A DNA stretch of 64,000 nucleotides, from positions 32,172,501-32,236,500 of the forward strand of contig NC_092672.1 in the NCBI RefSeq assembly GCF_964355755.1, given 5' to 3'. This document shows positions 39,301 through 54,300 of the stretch, one piece after another. The translations under genes were made by a program, and so were the position numbers. Under the pieces are notes generated by a model. That model worked only from the letters and a program-made list of their open reading frames with translations, was not told the origin of the DNA and searched no databases. The first letter of the stretch is position 1; each line of letters begins with the position of its first letter. The stretch is from Antedon mediterranea (taxonomy: Eukaryota; Echinodermata; Crinoidea; Comatulida; Antedonidae).

Positions 39301-42300
39301 ATCAACGACAAGTTGATTATGTAAATCGGTAGTTTTAACAAAGGTCGTGTTGAGTTTACGTACAGCATGAACTGTGTTAAAGATCGGTTCCCACTTGGAC
39401 ACAGTTTACTGTACATTCTGGTGATCCGACCCGGCGTGATTGGCCAATTATTTGTGGCGCGCGTGATTATGTCCTTGCGTTACGTCTAAAGCTCTGTCTA
39501 CACTAACAAACATGTGAAAAAATTTGATAACATAATCGTTAATAATTGATCCAAAGGGACGTTTAAATTAACAAAGACAACACATTTTAATAGTAACAAC
39601 ATATTGTTAGCAATATTGTAATGCTATTGCTATAGTACAATTCTATTATCAAACGACAGTGAAACACCTGTAGTGACATACATTTGATAATGTTTTCGTT
39701 TCAGTCTTAATAAAATAGAAATTTACGGCATTGAGACAGATGTCATTAGACCTTCCTTTTTACTCAATAAAGAACTTTGCTGCATCGATTAGGCTAAAGA
39801 TATTTTTTCAGGCTATTCCCGCAAACAAAGAGCTGGTGTAGACCTCATCCCAGTTCTAAACTCAGATCTTATGAATATACGTCTACGTCTAATATATAAT
39901 GATGTTTATTAGATTGTAAAGATACATCGATTCTGCTGTCTGTAGGTAGATACTAACTGACTATTGACAGTCATCTAGATATGAGTCTAGGTGTATTAAT
40001 ACATGTCAACCTACATGAAGCTGTCACTAGTTCGTATGTAGATTTAAGCTTTACCATGGACATTGGTAGCCTATGGGTTTCAGACGGTGTTTTGACTCAA
40101 TATCAGTAAAATACTTTGGCACATATGGCGTTTCATACGTGTACTGCTTGTAAACTTGTATTTCAACAAGCCTCGAAATAACTACAGACTTGGGGCAAGT
40201 CTACATAGACATTTGCAGAATCGAGTGTTTGTGAAAAGAAAATTGTGTGACAAAAAAATGCACGAAACTAACTGTCCACTCAATGAACAAGGCCATATAC
40301 ATGGCTGCAGTCGCGTGCTCAAGTTAGTGGTTACCGACCAACCGACCAACCGACCGACATAGTGAGCTGTAGATGGTCTTATTGTATAGCGCCTGTATCA
40401 GGCCTCAGCAGTCTGAGTTTGTACCGTACTCAGCTCTTTATTTGTTTACATTGAATGTTACGTAGTTTTTCTAGTTTTTTTTCTAGCGTTATTTTGCACA
40501 CTGTCACTCTATTAATTACAAGGAGAGAGTACAGTGATTGTTTGTACATTGCCATAATATGTCAAGAGTATTCCTTCAAAGCTTTCTTTCATCGTAATAT
40601 ATACTTTATATAATTCTTCATTTTCGTATAGCCTGATTTCTCTTACGGCGAACGTTCAATCATTGACAACATTTCTGACACCAAATGAATAATGTAATAT
40701 CATTAATAAGCAGCTGTTTCTTAAAAGCTTATCAGTAGCTAATTAAGTATGCAATTAATGTATGATTGATTTCAAACACTTTATCACGTTAATATTATAA
40801 TCTGTCAAAATAGGACTTTTAATGAAAGAGTAGGCCTAGGCCTACGTCTTGTGAATTGTGAATTTCATATATTATATTGCCCTCTTTTTTCGTTACTCTG
40901 GACCCACCCTATGGAACCACCTAACACCCTCCATCCTAAAATCTGCTTCCCCAAAGATACTTCTCTCAAAATTAAAAAAATACATCTTTTCTACTTATTA
41001 AATATATATTAGTCGGTCATGTCTCGATTTGCATTACCAACAGATTTATTTATTTTTTCTGTTATTCATATTTTAGATTATGAAGTTTATTATTATTTTC
41101 TTCAATGCATTTCTTTCTTTTTTATATGTTTTTTTTTTCTGTTGAGGCTTGCCCAACTCAAGATGTTTCCCAACATCTTTCAGGGCTTTTGCCTTCAATT
41201 TCTGAAACATTTTTTTAAAAATTATAATACTGTACCATACTGTTTCTTTGTTTTCCTATGTTTTCAGATTTTGTAAATAAATGTCTATTTGAATTGAATT
41301 GAATTGAATATACTACTGTACATTATAAGTGCCTATAGTGTTGGTCAGTAATACGTAGGTTTGTTTATTTATTTGCATTTATTTCACTAATGTAAATTGT
41401 ACTTACACAATGATTATAGTCAGAAACGTAAACATGCAGCATTGGCGTTTTATTTATTTATAATGTAGTGTATTGTTAGTTGGATAAATTTATATAAATT
41501 AAAAAAATCTGTTTATTAAAATCAAAACTCTGATTGTTGAAACTGAAAGGAACATAAAGCTTGATTTACACGTTTACACGCACGCGCGCGTACAAATACT
41601 GTTAAAATAATGTGTGTGTGGATGTGTGCGCGCGCGACAATGGTCAAATACCTTGACAATATTTTAAAGATGTATTGTCACCCTAAAAAAAATTCTTGCA
41701 ATTTTTTGTGTAGAATATGCCATTTTAATGTCACATAATAAAAAAAAATTATTTACCTGAAAAACTGTAATTTAAAGCAAAAGTAGTCAAATTGGCTGCC
41801 AGCCAATGGGTTTCTGATTGAATTTACCCATTTATTTTGTAACTTTATATGTAAAATATTTTTTCGTTTTTTTTCTATGAAACAGATTTACTCTATTAAA
41901 ACTACAACAAATTCAAAGTCTGATTTAATTAATCTTCATTTTTTATGTTTTTGAGGTACAGTACAATACATAAGGTTGAATTTGTGGCGATAGACTACAA
42001 CTGCCGTTTCTACTAAACTATTGAAAATAAATAAATACATTTTTGAAGTGATGACGCAACTCTAAACTTTAAATTTAATCATTCTTCTGTGTTTATAATA
42101 ATGTTCAGTAGAAAGTGATGTTTTTCGCGATTCAATCTCACTCACTCATTTCTCAGCTGTAAGGTGTTATTTTCTTTACCATAATTTGTCATTATAGCAT
42201 GTATAGTACTAGCTCTCGGCATGCTTATGTCATCATAATATATGATGAAATACACAATTTCAGATTTAACCTTTAGGATATTTAGGATATATAAGTCCAC

Positions 42301-45300
42301 ATTGTAGGCCTAGATAGTGTCGTAGCTGTCTTTCTAAAGCTATCTAATAAACCATAAAAAAAAGACGAGTAGGCTACAGTAGCTCTAATGACACACTTAA
42401 CAATCTTTTCGGAGACGAATATGTACTGCCCATGCGCAATGAACCGACAGAGATTTTTACTTGATACGTTATTATCTTCTAATTTAATCAGTAGGCATGC
42501 GCATTGGAAACGAAACCAACAGCATTCTCTGTTGAAATATTATTTTGTTTAATATAGATTAGTCTAGGTTCTAGACGGAAGTTTGATTTAATTAGTACAA
42601 ATATAAATATTTTGGCAAATATGGCGTTTCATACGTATACTTCTAAAATCGAAAAGACTAACATAAAAAAGACAATGATTACAAAGACTTGGGATAGGTC
42701 TAAATATAGCCAGATGTGTTTCTGCAACTGAAAGATGCGGATATATAAGTATTTAAAGAACATGCGTGAAGAACAAAAAGACGAAACAAATTGTGTAAGA
42801 TATTTCCTTACATATTTCACTTTAAAGATGTATTGTCCCCCAAAAACATGAAAAATGAAAATTAATTAAATCAGACTTTGAATATGTTATTTTATAGTTT
42901 TAATAAAGTTAATCACTTCCATAGAAAAAGAAACTTATAAGTTAATAAGTGGTTAAATGACCATTTTTTGCTTTAAATTACATTTTTTTCAGGTAAATAC
43001 ATTTTTTTTATCCAATTTTTGGTCAAAGTGGATAACTATTATGTTACATTAAAATAGAATATTCAACAAAAATTGTTTTAAGAATTATTTTATCAGGGGG
43101 ACAATATATCTTTAAGTCAATAGATATTTACAGATTTACCTTTTAGATGTAATTTTATTAAGTTCGGCTACTGGAATTAGCATATTTTCTGGTATGACCA
43201 TAAGGAGTGAAAGGATAATACTTTGATCTGGTATGACTGTACAATTTAATTTTAGATTTGCCGGGTTAAGTTTCAATTTAATACACTGAAAGGTAAACCT
43301 GACCCTAAAGCTCTGTCTTCACTATCAAACGTTATGTGACAACAAAATGTGATGTGGCCATATATGGACATGATGATGTCATATCACTACCATATTTAAG
43401 CATATCATTACCATATTTGGGCACATCACATTACAAAGTCCATCTGCATCCACCACGCGACGCCCCCACCAACTTGTTTTTGATACTCGCATATACCCTG
43501 AACATGGAGGTGTACAATTTTAAAAAGAAAATAAAATTATACCTCCGTGCCCTGAACATATAAACATTATTATCTTGATGGAACAATTTCAATATATTTG
43601 TGGCGTTCCTTAATAGCCTACTGACGTCACTAATAATGTTTAGTTGACATTTTATCGTTTAAAATCAGAACGAGGCCAACTGTCTTAAATTATAGAAAGG
43701 AATAGTTTAGAATCTTTATTGCAGAAATACGATTCTTTTTTATTTGAACATATCTTCTCTTTATAAGTATTGTTTTATAGTACTTTTTATAATAATCATT
43801 TCTATGTAAAGCTTCTGATATTGATTTTTTATATATATATACATATTTTAATATTTTAATTGTTTTAACTCTGAGCAAATGAATTTCTCCTTTGGAGATT
43901 AATACAATTCTCTGATTCTGATTTTGATTCATTCCACTCCTCTGCTCGTAGAAAACCTCTGTATTTCACTTTTGTGTTTGCGTGTGAAATTATCATAGTG
44001 GTAGGTTTAGCGTTGAAGTTCTCCATTATTTTGAGTGCAATGTATTCTAGAAGTAACATAATCTGAACATAAAGCGAATCTCAAGGTCAAATTACACCCA
44101 AATTGTGTAATCTTATTATACACAATATACGAAGCATGAACAGTCATTGGTGATGGTGTATCTCTCTCTCTCTCTTTATTAATTTTTCTTTTGATGATTG
44201 AATTAGAAAATAAACAAAATTTCATGCTCTGGTTTTTGTGGATAATGTATGATTGTAATCAATATGTCGTGGTTGTGACTGGAGTTTGAAGCAAAACAAA
44301 ATCATTGAAAGTGGGAGTGACACAATCAAGTTGTTGCAGCATAAATTAACCTAATTTGAATAATAAAGCAAGGTCTAATTAAAATACGGTTGTGGCTAAC
44401 AATATATTCTCAACTTTATTTATTTATTTATTTATTTTTGGAAGCACATAATGTACAGCAACATGATTTTACTGCGATTATCGCCATTCCCCAGAAAGTT
44501 CTAGCTAGAGGTTGGTTTACGCTGAGCCTGAAATACAGTATTTAACTCAGTTAATTAAAACAGTTAATTAGTAAATAAAATATTTTGTTTAAAATTAACT
44601 AAAGTTTTGACCAAGCTTTCTCTGTAACTAACTCATTTAAACAATGATTTTGTTGAATGTCTCGGAAAAGATGGTTTCATTGTAATATGCAATAATACGG
44701 TATGTACCGGTGGTAATCTATAAAGCTTGTCTACACTATCAAACTTTATGTGACAAAACAATGTGGTTTGTCCATATATGTACATGATGATGTCATATCA
44801 CTACCATATTTAAGCATCACTACCATATTTGGGAACATTACACTTTTTTTGTAAAACTAGAGCTTAACTTAAGTTATTAAACTGCCTGTCTATATAATAA
44901 TACAGAATTTTGAAATGATAATTAAGTACGAGAGAGATGTGACACGTTGTAATTGTTTTTGTTACGTTTTCATCTATCTGTTTTTATACATCTCAGAGCA
45001 AACTATTCTATGTATCTTTTATATGCAAATGACAATAAATGTAAGTTTTCCACTGATGAATGAATAAATGAATGAGGCAGTGAACATCGGGATCCGCTGT
45101 ATGATAATGGTCATGTTTTTCTATATCGTTATCATTGCTTCATGATATAAAGCAATTATGAATGATAAAGTTTGCTATAGACCTATATGTAAATTCCCGA
45201 TGTGCGCAATCCATCAATATAATGTATATGAACGTATCGGCCGCCGCAGGGATGGTTAAGCTTGGTTCCCACTAGAACGTAACGCAAGGACGTAAACGCA

Positions 45301-48300
45301 ACGCAAGCGTTTTAACCAATGACAAGCGAAGTTATAGACAGTTAGCAATCACAAGCGAATAAGCCATCGCTTGTGATTGGTCAATTCACTTGCGTTGCGT
45401 TACGTCCTTGTGTTGCGTTGCCAGTGGGAACCACGCTTTAAGTTCGTATACGACGTTTATTCTTAATTTGGATAAAACAATACAGTGATGATTCTATTAT
45501 AGGTTATTCAAATGTCAATCTATCGCACTGTAGGCCTAAATTAAAGAAATTTTAGTTCCCGATATTGTCTGTATAAAATATGATACATTGGCAACTTTGC
45601 TTGGAAATAATCGTGGAGGTATCCGTTATTTCCATTAGAAGCATGTTGATTAAGCTTGGTTCCCACTAGGACGCAACGCAAGGACGTGGAGGCAACGCAA
45701 GCGAGTTGACCAATGACAAGCGACAGTTCGAATAATTCATCGCTTGTAATTGGTCAAATTCCTTACGTTGCGTCACGTCGTTGTGGGAACCACGCATAAT
45801 TTATTCTTAAATGAAATTAAGCTGTAACCATTCAATAGAATGGCGTAGCTTTAGTCAGACCTAAACACTTAATAGCAAACGTAAAATCAATTCTGAATTA
45901 ATTTCGCTGTAACGTGTGCTATTTGATAAATTTAATATGACTCTTTTATACAGTAGTAGGCCTATCAATTACAGTATGGATAACGTGATAATTATAGAAC
46001 TACTTTATATTTATATTCGTTTTTTTCTGTTTAAGACCGAAAATAGTTCTGTTTTTTTTTCATCCTACATCGTTGCCATGATTCTTTTTTTTTTTTTATT
46101 TCTTCTGGAGGTGGGCGGTTTTTTTTTGTGGTGGGTTTCTTTTTGAGGTGGCTTCTTTTTTAATGGCTTCACCTTGAAGGAAGAGCTGTCTTTAGAGTAA
46201 ATGTAGCCGACTAATTTTACAGTCAATTTATGGTAAACGTCAAAAGTCCATTTATTTCGCTTTCATAACAGAAAATAAATACAAAGTGTTTCTCTTAAAC
46301 CATTAAAGCTGCTAATAATGACAAACTCTCCAGCAATCTCGCATAATAATCCTTCTACGTCCAAATAGTCCTCTTGCTTTAGATTATATGAACTGAAGAG
46401 ATTCGTCGCTTCAATATTGATATAATTCATTTACGTGATGTTTTGAGTGAACGACAGCAATCTTTAATTATTACTACGGTTATTTTGAATGGACATTGAG
46501 CTACCTGCAGATAATGAGATTTAATGTGATTTATCCTCTCAACACTAGTTTGTAAACATCATATACGTCGTGTGAACGTGCTAAAGTTTAAAGGTGCATT
46601 CATACGAGAAGAGCCGATGCGACAACACTTTTTCCATACTGAATATTGAGCTACCTGCAGATAATGAGATTTTATGTGATTTATCCTCTCAACACTAGTT
46701 TGTAAACATCATATACGTCGTATGAACGTGTATAGTTTAAAGGTACATTCACACTAGAAGAACCGATGCGACAACACTTTTTCAAAATAAATATAGTCAT
46801 CAATTATACCATTTTAAAGTTAAATTCAGTTACATTACGAAATACTCCTTAATTTAATGTTAAGCAAAATTAATTTTTTTTTAGATACTGAAATATACGA
46901 CTCTTGTGACTCCATCTCCAAGGCAACACAACAGGCAATGAATTTTATCATAAATACAACTGTTATGGAGAAATGTCAGTGTCCAGACGAGAGGCAAAGT
47001 TCAGGTCCACTTTTAGGGGTAGTAGGAGGTTCGTCAAGTTCTACTTCTGCACAAATGGCGAGTTTGTTTCGAATCGAGAAGATAACGCAAGTATGAATAT
47101 TATAAATTAAGACATTTTTATGACATACAGATTTATTGAAATAACTTGTTTGTAATTAAAATAGTTTCATCATCACAGTTGATGTAGGCCCATTGTTATG
47201 TTTTCTGCTTATAAACCGCTAGACTGTATTTCTTGTCGTATATACTGTCGACGTTTCGATTTTTTCTGAAAATACGAGATCATGTTTTATACGTATGAAA
47301 CGACATATGTGCCAAAATATTCTAGAACCTAGACTAATAAACAGCATGTAATGTAAATGTTCGCTTTGGCTTAATTTTTATTTTATTTCTAAAGAAAACC
47401 CCATTGGAAATAAGGTCCACATCGGCATGTTATTTTGAATTGTATAGGTATATCTATATACTATAGTAATCAGTTATCTGATATAAAATATATCCATAAA
47501 AATAATAATTATCCGAAACAAAAATACACAACTGAAATTTACTTCCCAATCACCGGGACCTTAAACAAATCTGAATACATGAATTGAAAAAGCAATATCA
47601 TTTGTGTTTGAACAAAGCAATTCACCTTCTGAATGAAATGCGATGTAACAAGTTTTCATTATTTCTTTCATTCTTATTATGTAAACTACTCAGTAACGAA
47701 ATGATGTGTTTATTAGATAAGTACGGAAGCCCGTTCAGCTCTTAAGATGTATTAATATACAGTAGTGACCCGAACGGGCTTCCGTAGATAAGTATTAATA
47801 AAGAGAAATACTTTCTTCCTTAATAGTTACACATATAATATTAATAAAGAAACGTTAATCCTCTAATCACCGTTATTATCATTTCAACAAGATATATATC
47901 AATACAGAGGAGTGTTCCTTGTTCAAGGGATTGGTCGAAATTAATATTGTGTCCCCTCATTCGCTTCATGGAAACGTACCCCGTAATAGGAGTGTCCCCT
48001 AAATAAGGGTGTCCCGAAAAGGGACCTAGTATTTTGTGAACCATTTTTGGCACTAACGCTCTTTCTTTATGTTTGTATTTGTTTTATGGTAATAAGAAAA
48101 TCTAGTATTTGTCTAAGGAGGAGGCAGGTACGCGACGTGTGTTAAATTAGAATGACACAAGTCTGTATGGGTTCGTCCTAACAACAAAAAACAAATTGTC
48201 ATAAGCTATTGCTAATTTATCATCACTTTAGCTGAAAAAAAAATGGGTGTTCGAAACTTTAACAATAACAATACCAACCCTCCCCCTTCTCCCTCCTTCT

Positions 48301-51300
48301 TTTCCCTCCCCTTACTACACATTTGAATACAGTCACATATAATCATTACATAATATAGAGGACATTTTATTCAGAATGCATGCCATTGTTTTCCAAGACA
48401 TTATCCGAGTGAAACACAGTTTCTGATATTTATATTCCCATTAGCTGCTGTATAAAGTAGCATTAGCAATCATACTTAGCGAGCTTCCACAGTTTCTTAA
48501 TTCCTAATAAATCTTCAGACATATAGAAAAAAACCAATGTTCATATATAGAATATCTGATATAGAAAGAAGGCCGATTTTATCATGCTGATGTATTGTCA
48601 GTTTTTACTATTAAATCTGTCGGAACTGTACATTAGTCACGTTTTTAATCAATCGCCTAAACAAAATGCACGTCCATTTTCGTTTATTTATAAATCTGCT
48701 AAGCAGTCAGATAGTTTGGCAGTGAACTTAGTAGCTTTTAGGAACTGTTCGCGAAAGATAAACTTGTTTACCTTAAAGATACAGTGGCGGAATTAGAATT
48801 TGCACTTGTTTTTTAAAACTTTTTACTTCAAACTTTGGGGCTCGATCATCTGTGTTCAAAATTATAGATCTATCGTAAGATTACTGTCTCGCCTTCTTTC
48901 TGAACAGAAATAATGAACATGTACTGTCAATCACCTGGAAATTACCTAACTACACATACTTTAAAATAATAATAATAAATAACTAGAAATGTTAAAGTGC
49001 AAGAGCTGATCAAGGCCTATAGCCTATATTTGCCTAGCATAACGTAGTTTTGATGACGGAGGACCATCCTAAAGACACGAACCAATTGTTTATTTCAGAA
49101 CACTTCTCATTGGATAAAAAAATACCTCCAATGGACTATGAGTGTAAAATCGTCTACAAATGGATTTCACCCGCAAAAAGCGAAAGCCGTAAACTTAGCC
49201 TCTAGCTTGTCTTAGGCCAAAGCTTTGTAGTCAAACAATCATCTTTCGGATCTGACAAGCAATGATGCATGACGGGAGGTAAAATTGATGTCCAGAATTA
49301 TATGAATATCTGCTACGCAGCAATTAAAAGAAGAATATGATTTATAAACTTAAAAACAAAAAAAAGTTGTAGAGTGTGGTTTACAGACATTATAAACATT
49401 CTGTCAGGCAAATTAAGAGTTCATTTTTTAAACTTATTTGTCCATGTTTAAGGAGAAAAAAAAACACATTTGATTTATGCTATCTACACACATTTTTATT
49501 AAGCCTACAGCGGAAGAGTGCGCATTTAGCCGTCCCATCCTCCAGCTTATACGCCCTTGCAATGAGAATCTCTTTTTGATATTTCAGGCCTTTGTTTCAA
49601 TACAAGTATTATTTTTGCAACGATAATATTAAATATAACTCGTTTTTGGCGTAGTATCGCCAGACTCAGTTACCCGCGTTTACATTGAAATCAATATTTC
49701 ATGTATTACTCAAATTAATTTGATATTTTGTATCACGATTATTCGCTCGAGTGACAGCCTATAGTGGTTTAGTCACTAGGGTTGTCAAACGGCTTTGTTT
49801 TGGTTGTGTTTGTTACCAACATGCATTAAGTAGAATCTTATATTTGTTACTCTCTTCCTTAGGGAACTTAGTGTATTTGTTAAAGATCATATGTCATGCT
49901 TTTAAAACAGTTAGAATGTCGTGAGCAATGTTCATTACTTAGTGCAGTTTCCGGATGTTTTGTATTTGAGAAAGTATACTAATGTATTGACGCATTGGAT
50001 TCTGTCTTATTATGACGTATAGTCAGACGACAGTGACAAGGTCCCGGATGGTTACCATAAACAACCGATAAAAGTGAATTATTCGATATATTTCAATGCA
50101 TTTTTTCCACGTAATGTAATCTTTTAGCTCATTACTTTACAGCAGCCGATTAGGATTTCTGGAAAATATCACAAAATATATAATATCTATAATTATAGAT
50201 TGGCCTTGACCTATGACTTTAACTCCTTGCTGTTTTTTGTGTAAATTTCAATTAACAGATGTGATTTTGAATCGCAGTGTTTGCATTACTTTGCTGTCAA
50301 AATATGAAAAATTGATCTTTTTTGTGATGTCTCGTATTAATACAATATGTAATTATTATTAAGATAAGAAGGCGGTAATATTATTAATAACGTGACTACA
50401 CGACGAGTACAGTAAATTGAAAATTATTTTTTAACGTTAGAAAAAGACACATTCTTCCCGTGACGAAATCATTATATTTATATTTCTCGCCTTCATATCA
50501 ATAAATTGTAAGCATGGAAAGCATCATACGATACTCCAGCCTCTTCAGAGAATGTAGGCATATATTTTCATTGCAGGCAATGGGGCATATATTTTCATTT
50601 CAGGCAATGATGTATGCCTTTATAGCCATGTGCCCATAGATCCACAATTATTTTACAGAAAAAACGTATGGACTTTCTCCTATTAAATGATACAAACTAA
50701 ATGCGTGGATAGATTAACTAAAACATATAGACATTAATTTGTTTTAACTTATGAAATGTGAGGGATTACGCCAATAATAAGGTTTCCCTTTCTGCCTTAT
50801 AAGATGAACACACAAGGCAAAAGTGATACTCGTCTTCTATTGTTCGGTCATACATAATATGGTATAGATTCAAGAACTCGAGATCATTTACTCTAGGCCT
50901 ATGCGCATTTAATTTAACATTAAATTACGATTCGAAAGGACGTGCTGCATTAAACCTAAAGTTGATTAAATTGGTAATGTTTGATACTTTAGGCTCTGTC
51001 TACACTATTAACCTTTATGTGACAAAACATTATTGACACAATGACGTCATATAGCACATCAGAATTTTTTGTCAAACTAGTTTGACTGTGTAGACAGAGC
51101 TTACGTAAGGAGGTAAGCGTGTCACAAGTACTTTGACCAATCACAATTCTTGGATGATCCGAACTGTCGCTTTTGATTGGTCAATTAACTTCCGTTGTTC
51201 TTTAAGTTGCGTCCAAGTGGGAACTAAGCTTAATACTGTCCCCTTCGGAACCAACACATTGATTCATAGGCGTCCCCTGAATAGGGGTTGGTCATGGTGT

Positions 51301-54300
51301 TAAAAGCTTTGCCGTTTGTCTCCTGGACATACCAAAGGAAGGTTTCTACCGTATTACAATGAGTATTTACAATTACCGTAAACGAAATATTTAAAAGAGG
51401 AAAGCTGTCAAAGAAATATTTGAACACTTTGTGACTATTAACATTATTTTCAATATATAATCCGAAATGTAAACATGGAAGAAAAAAATGACGCATGTAT
51501 GAGAGCGTTGGGACTACTTAAGAGTGGTATCCACTAACTACGAGCCTGAGAGATTGTAAAGTAATGACTGAATACCATTAAATGTTATTAGCGTTGCGAG
51601 CTCGGTTTTCTTTAAAGGGTTTCACAGCAAATACAATATTATTAAAAGCAAGACCTATCGCATATGGCAAGGTTTTCAACTGGCACATCATGTAATAAGA
51701 ATAAGACAAACAGTTAGTTTAGTTCACGATTACGACTTTCGATTGTTGTATGTGTAATTTGTGTAACATACTTGGCACATTTGCCAAGTATAGGCCTACT
51801 TGCTTTGTATGCCTCTTGTGCGCAATAATAGCCACAATTTCTAAAATATCTTCCTAAATTTCTTTTGGTAATATACCCATAAAACATTTCTATTGATTTT
51901 CAGGAAAATTTATATATTGGTGACGTCAAAAACACCGATTAAAATCTCGAGTTACCCGTATCTTTAATATGGGCCGAAATATTAAATATTACGCCATCTG
52001 TCGTCGCTTTCTCTAACTTTTCCATAATTTTGTCAGTTTCATTTTATTCTCAAGTATTTTACCATTGGCGGATCAACCGATGCTCTTAATACCAATATTC
52101 ATCCAAATAACCAAGTTAATGCTTGCTGCCAGGGTGACATGGAGGGGCCAACGGTACTAAAAGTCAAGATGATAATAGAGAAATTTTAAATGTTTAAAAC
52201 AAATCTTTATATTATGGTATAATTTTTAACCTCTCCTGGAAATCCGGCGCAGCAGGAGTTTGAAATAAATTGCATTAGTAACTACACTATACCTTATTAC
52301 AACCATTCTGATAATCAATCAATATTATTTATTTAAACTAGGTGAGCTACTGGGCAACAAGTTCCGAGCTCAACGATCGATTTCGCTACGGCTATCATTT
52401 CCGTACCGTGCCGTCAGATGCTGGTCTGAACAGCGCCATTATACAACTCGCTAGTGAATTCAATTGGAACTATTTGTCTGTAGTATATGAAGATTCCAGC
52501 TTTGGTCGTAAAGCAGTCGAAGAATTGCAAAAGCAGACAAAGTCGTCTGACTTATGTTTGGCGGAGATACAAAAGTTCCCGTATGATACAAAGATGGCAA
52601 CCGAGGAAGAATTCTATCGAATAGCTTCGAAGTTAAGTCAAGCAGCAAAAGCAAAAGGTATTTAAAATCGAATCTAATGAGATGAATGATAGTACATAAT
52701 GTGGAATATTAAATTCAATTATTTCGAATAAAGCAGTATTGAATCTATATATTTCATATATGATGATGGTTTTCATGAACAAAAAAATATTCGTTTTATT
52801 TTGTATTTTCATTGTTATACACCTACTGTCCTGAAGTCAATTTTCAAAATCACTTTTATCTTGATGTCAAGTGCTCAGACTTTGAAGTGAGGAGGAACAT
52901 TATAGATGGCCACCTATAGGCTTACAAATTAAGATAAAGATATATAGATAAATCGACCCATTCAATATAATACAACGATATAACTAACGCCATGTGACAA
53001 CAACTCAACAAATGGCAAATGTATTGTATTGTAGTGTTAAAATGGATGAAGAGTGATAGGCATCAGATAAATATAGCGAAAATATAAATGAGAAATTTGA
53101 AAATAACGATATGTAGACGATAACAATTCTTAAGATACCTTATGCTACGGTATACTGTTGATTATTGTCATTAAAATATAGTAATATAGACAATTTAGCA
53201 GTAAATCAAACACAAGACGTAAATGACAACCAGGGTATTTTAATACTCTCGGGCGATATTCATGAGTGATCTGCAGAAACAAAAATACTCGAAGCGAGCG
53301 AAACATTAAGCCACACTAGAATAGTAATAATAATAAAACTAATCAAGCACATGCTAAGGAAATCTAAATTCTAAAATAATATATAGAACTTTTCTTTTAT
53401 GCACTGCGTATACTTATCGTCATAGGAATCTCAGAAAAGACAAAACCTAGACGCGCGCGTACAAAAAAATTGATGTACGCGCACCAACATTTTGATGTGT
53501 GTACGGAAAACTTGATGAGCGCGTATGAAAATATTGATGCGTGCGTACGAAAATCTTGATACGCGCGTATAAAAATGTTGATGTACAATTTCCATCAATA
53601 TTTGACTGTGTGTGTCAAATTATCTGCCTGTATTATGATTTTACTTAATTATAAGCCAGTTATTATAAACTTTGATTACAACACGTTTACAGTTATGTGT
53701 TTTGATCGACTTTTATGACACACCTAGATTTTCACCTAATTACGGTTTCTAATCAACAATAAAAAAAAAACCTGATCAAATAAATATGTTGAACAATAAA
53801 AGATGGTTGGCTGATTTTTCTTGAGAACAATGCATTTTGCCAGTATGCACGTAAAAACAGTAGCTCTGTGTCTATGGAGGCAGTTAGCAGAACAATTTGA
53901 AAATCAATTTCTCCCCTCCCCCATATATTTTCCAACTTATAAAGTAGTGATGTCAATTATTAGCATTCGCAAAAACTGTGAATAATACACTACTCATATT
54001 ATATTGATGGCCATATGGTTGTGTATTAAAAACGACCACACGTCAACAAACGAAACGATAATTATTTTGATGGGAAATGGACATTGGGGACCCATTTATT
54101 GATCTGCATTCGAAAATTAAATATTTAAAAACAATTATATTTTCAGTTGTGATCGTGTTTGCTCAGAGAAAGGAGATGAACATGCTATTTGAGAGTGTAC
54201 GTAAGCGGGAGCCCTCGCTGAGCAGACAATTGGTTTGGATTTTAAGCCATCATCCAGCAGACCAAGAATATCCAAAAGATATTGAGGGCGCGTTTCTGTT

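Larger units (their letters stand above)
21369..46884 (+). other. First intron of the GPCR gene (25.5 kb)
   Basis: No further exon was recognised on either strand. It holds copies of families A, B, C and D, both long-TIR elements, LINE pieces, palindromes and minisatellites listed separately. The stretches 24000-25000, 25150-26200, 29050-30000, 36010-36950, 37380-38460 and 39540-40280 look like plain AT-rich non-coding DNA. Confidence 0.75.
47091..52341 (+). other. Second intron of the GPCR gene
   Basis: AT-rich non-coding sequence of 5.25 kb; apart from the foldback at 47722, A10 and B10, no structure or exon seen. Confidence 0.7.

Noticed and set aside
40156-40362. 68-aa frame ending in a Thr/Asn/Pro run
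   Set aside because: Its end is the (CGAC)n part of family D copy D3.
54077-54146. Alternative start of receptor exon 4 at an upstream in-frame ATG
   Set aside because: Upstream residues have no mGluR similarity, and a good TTTTCAG acceptor at 54146 fits the phase of exon 3.
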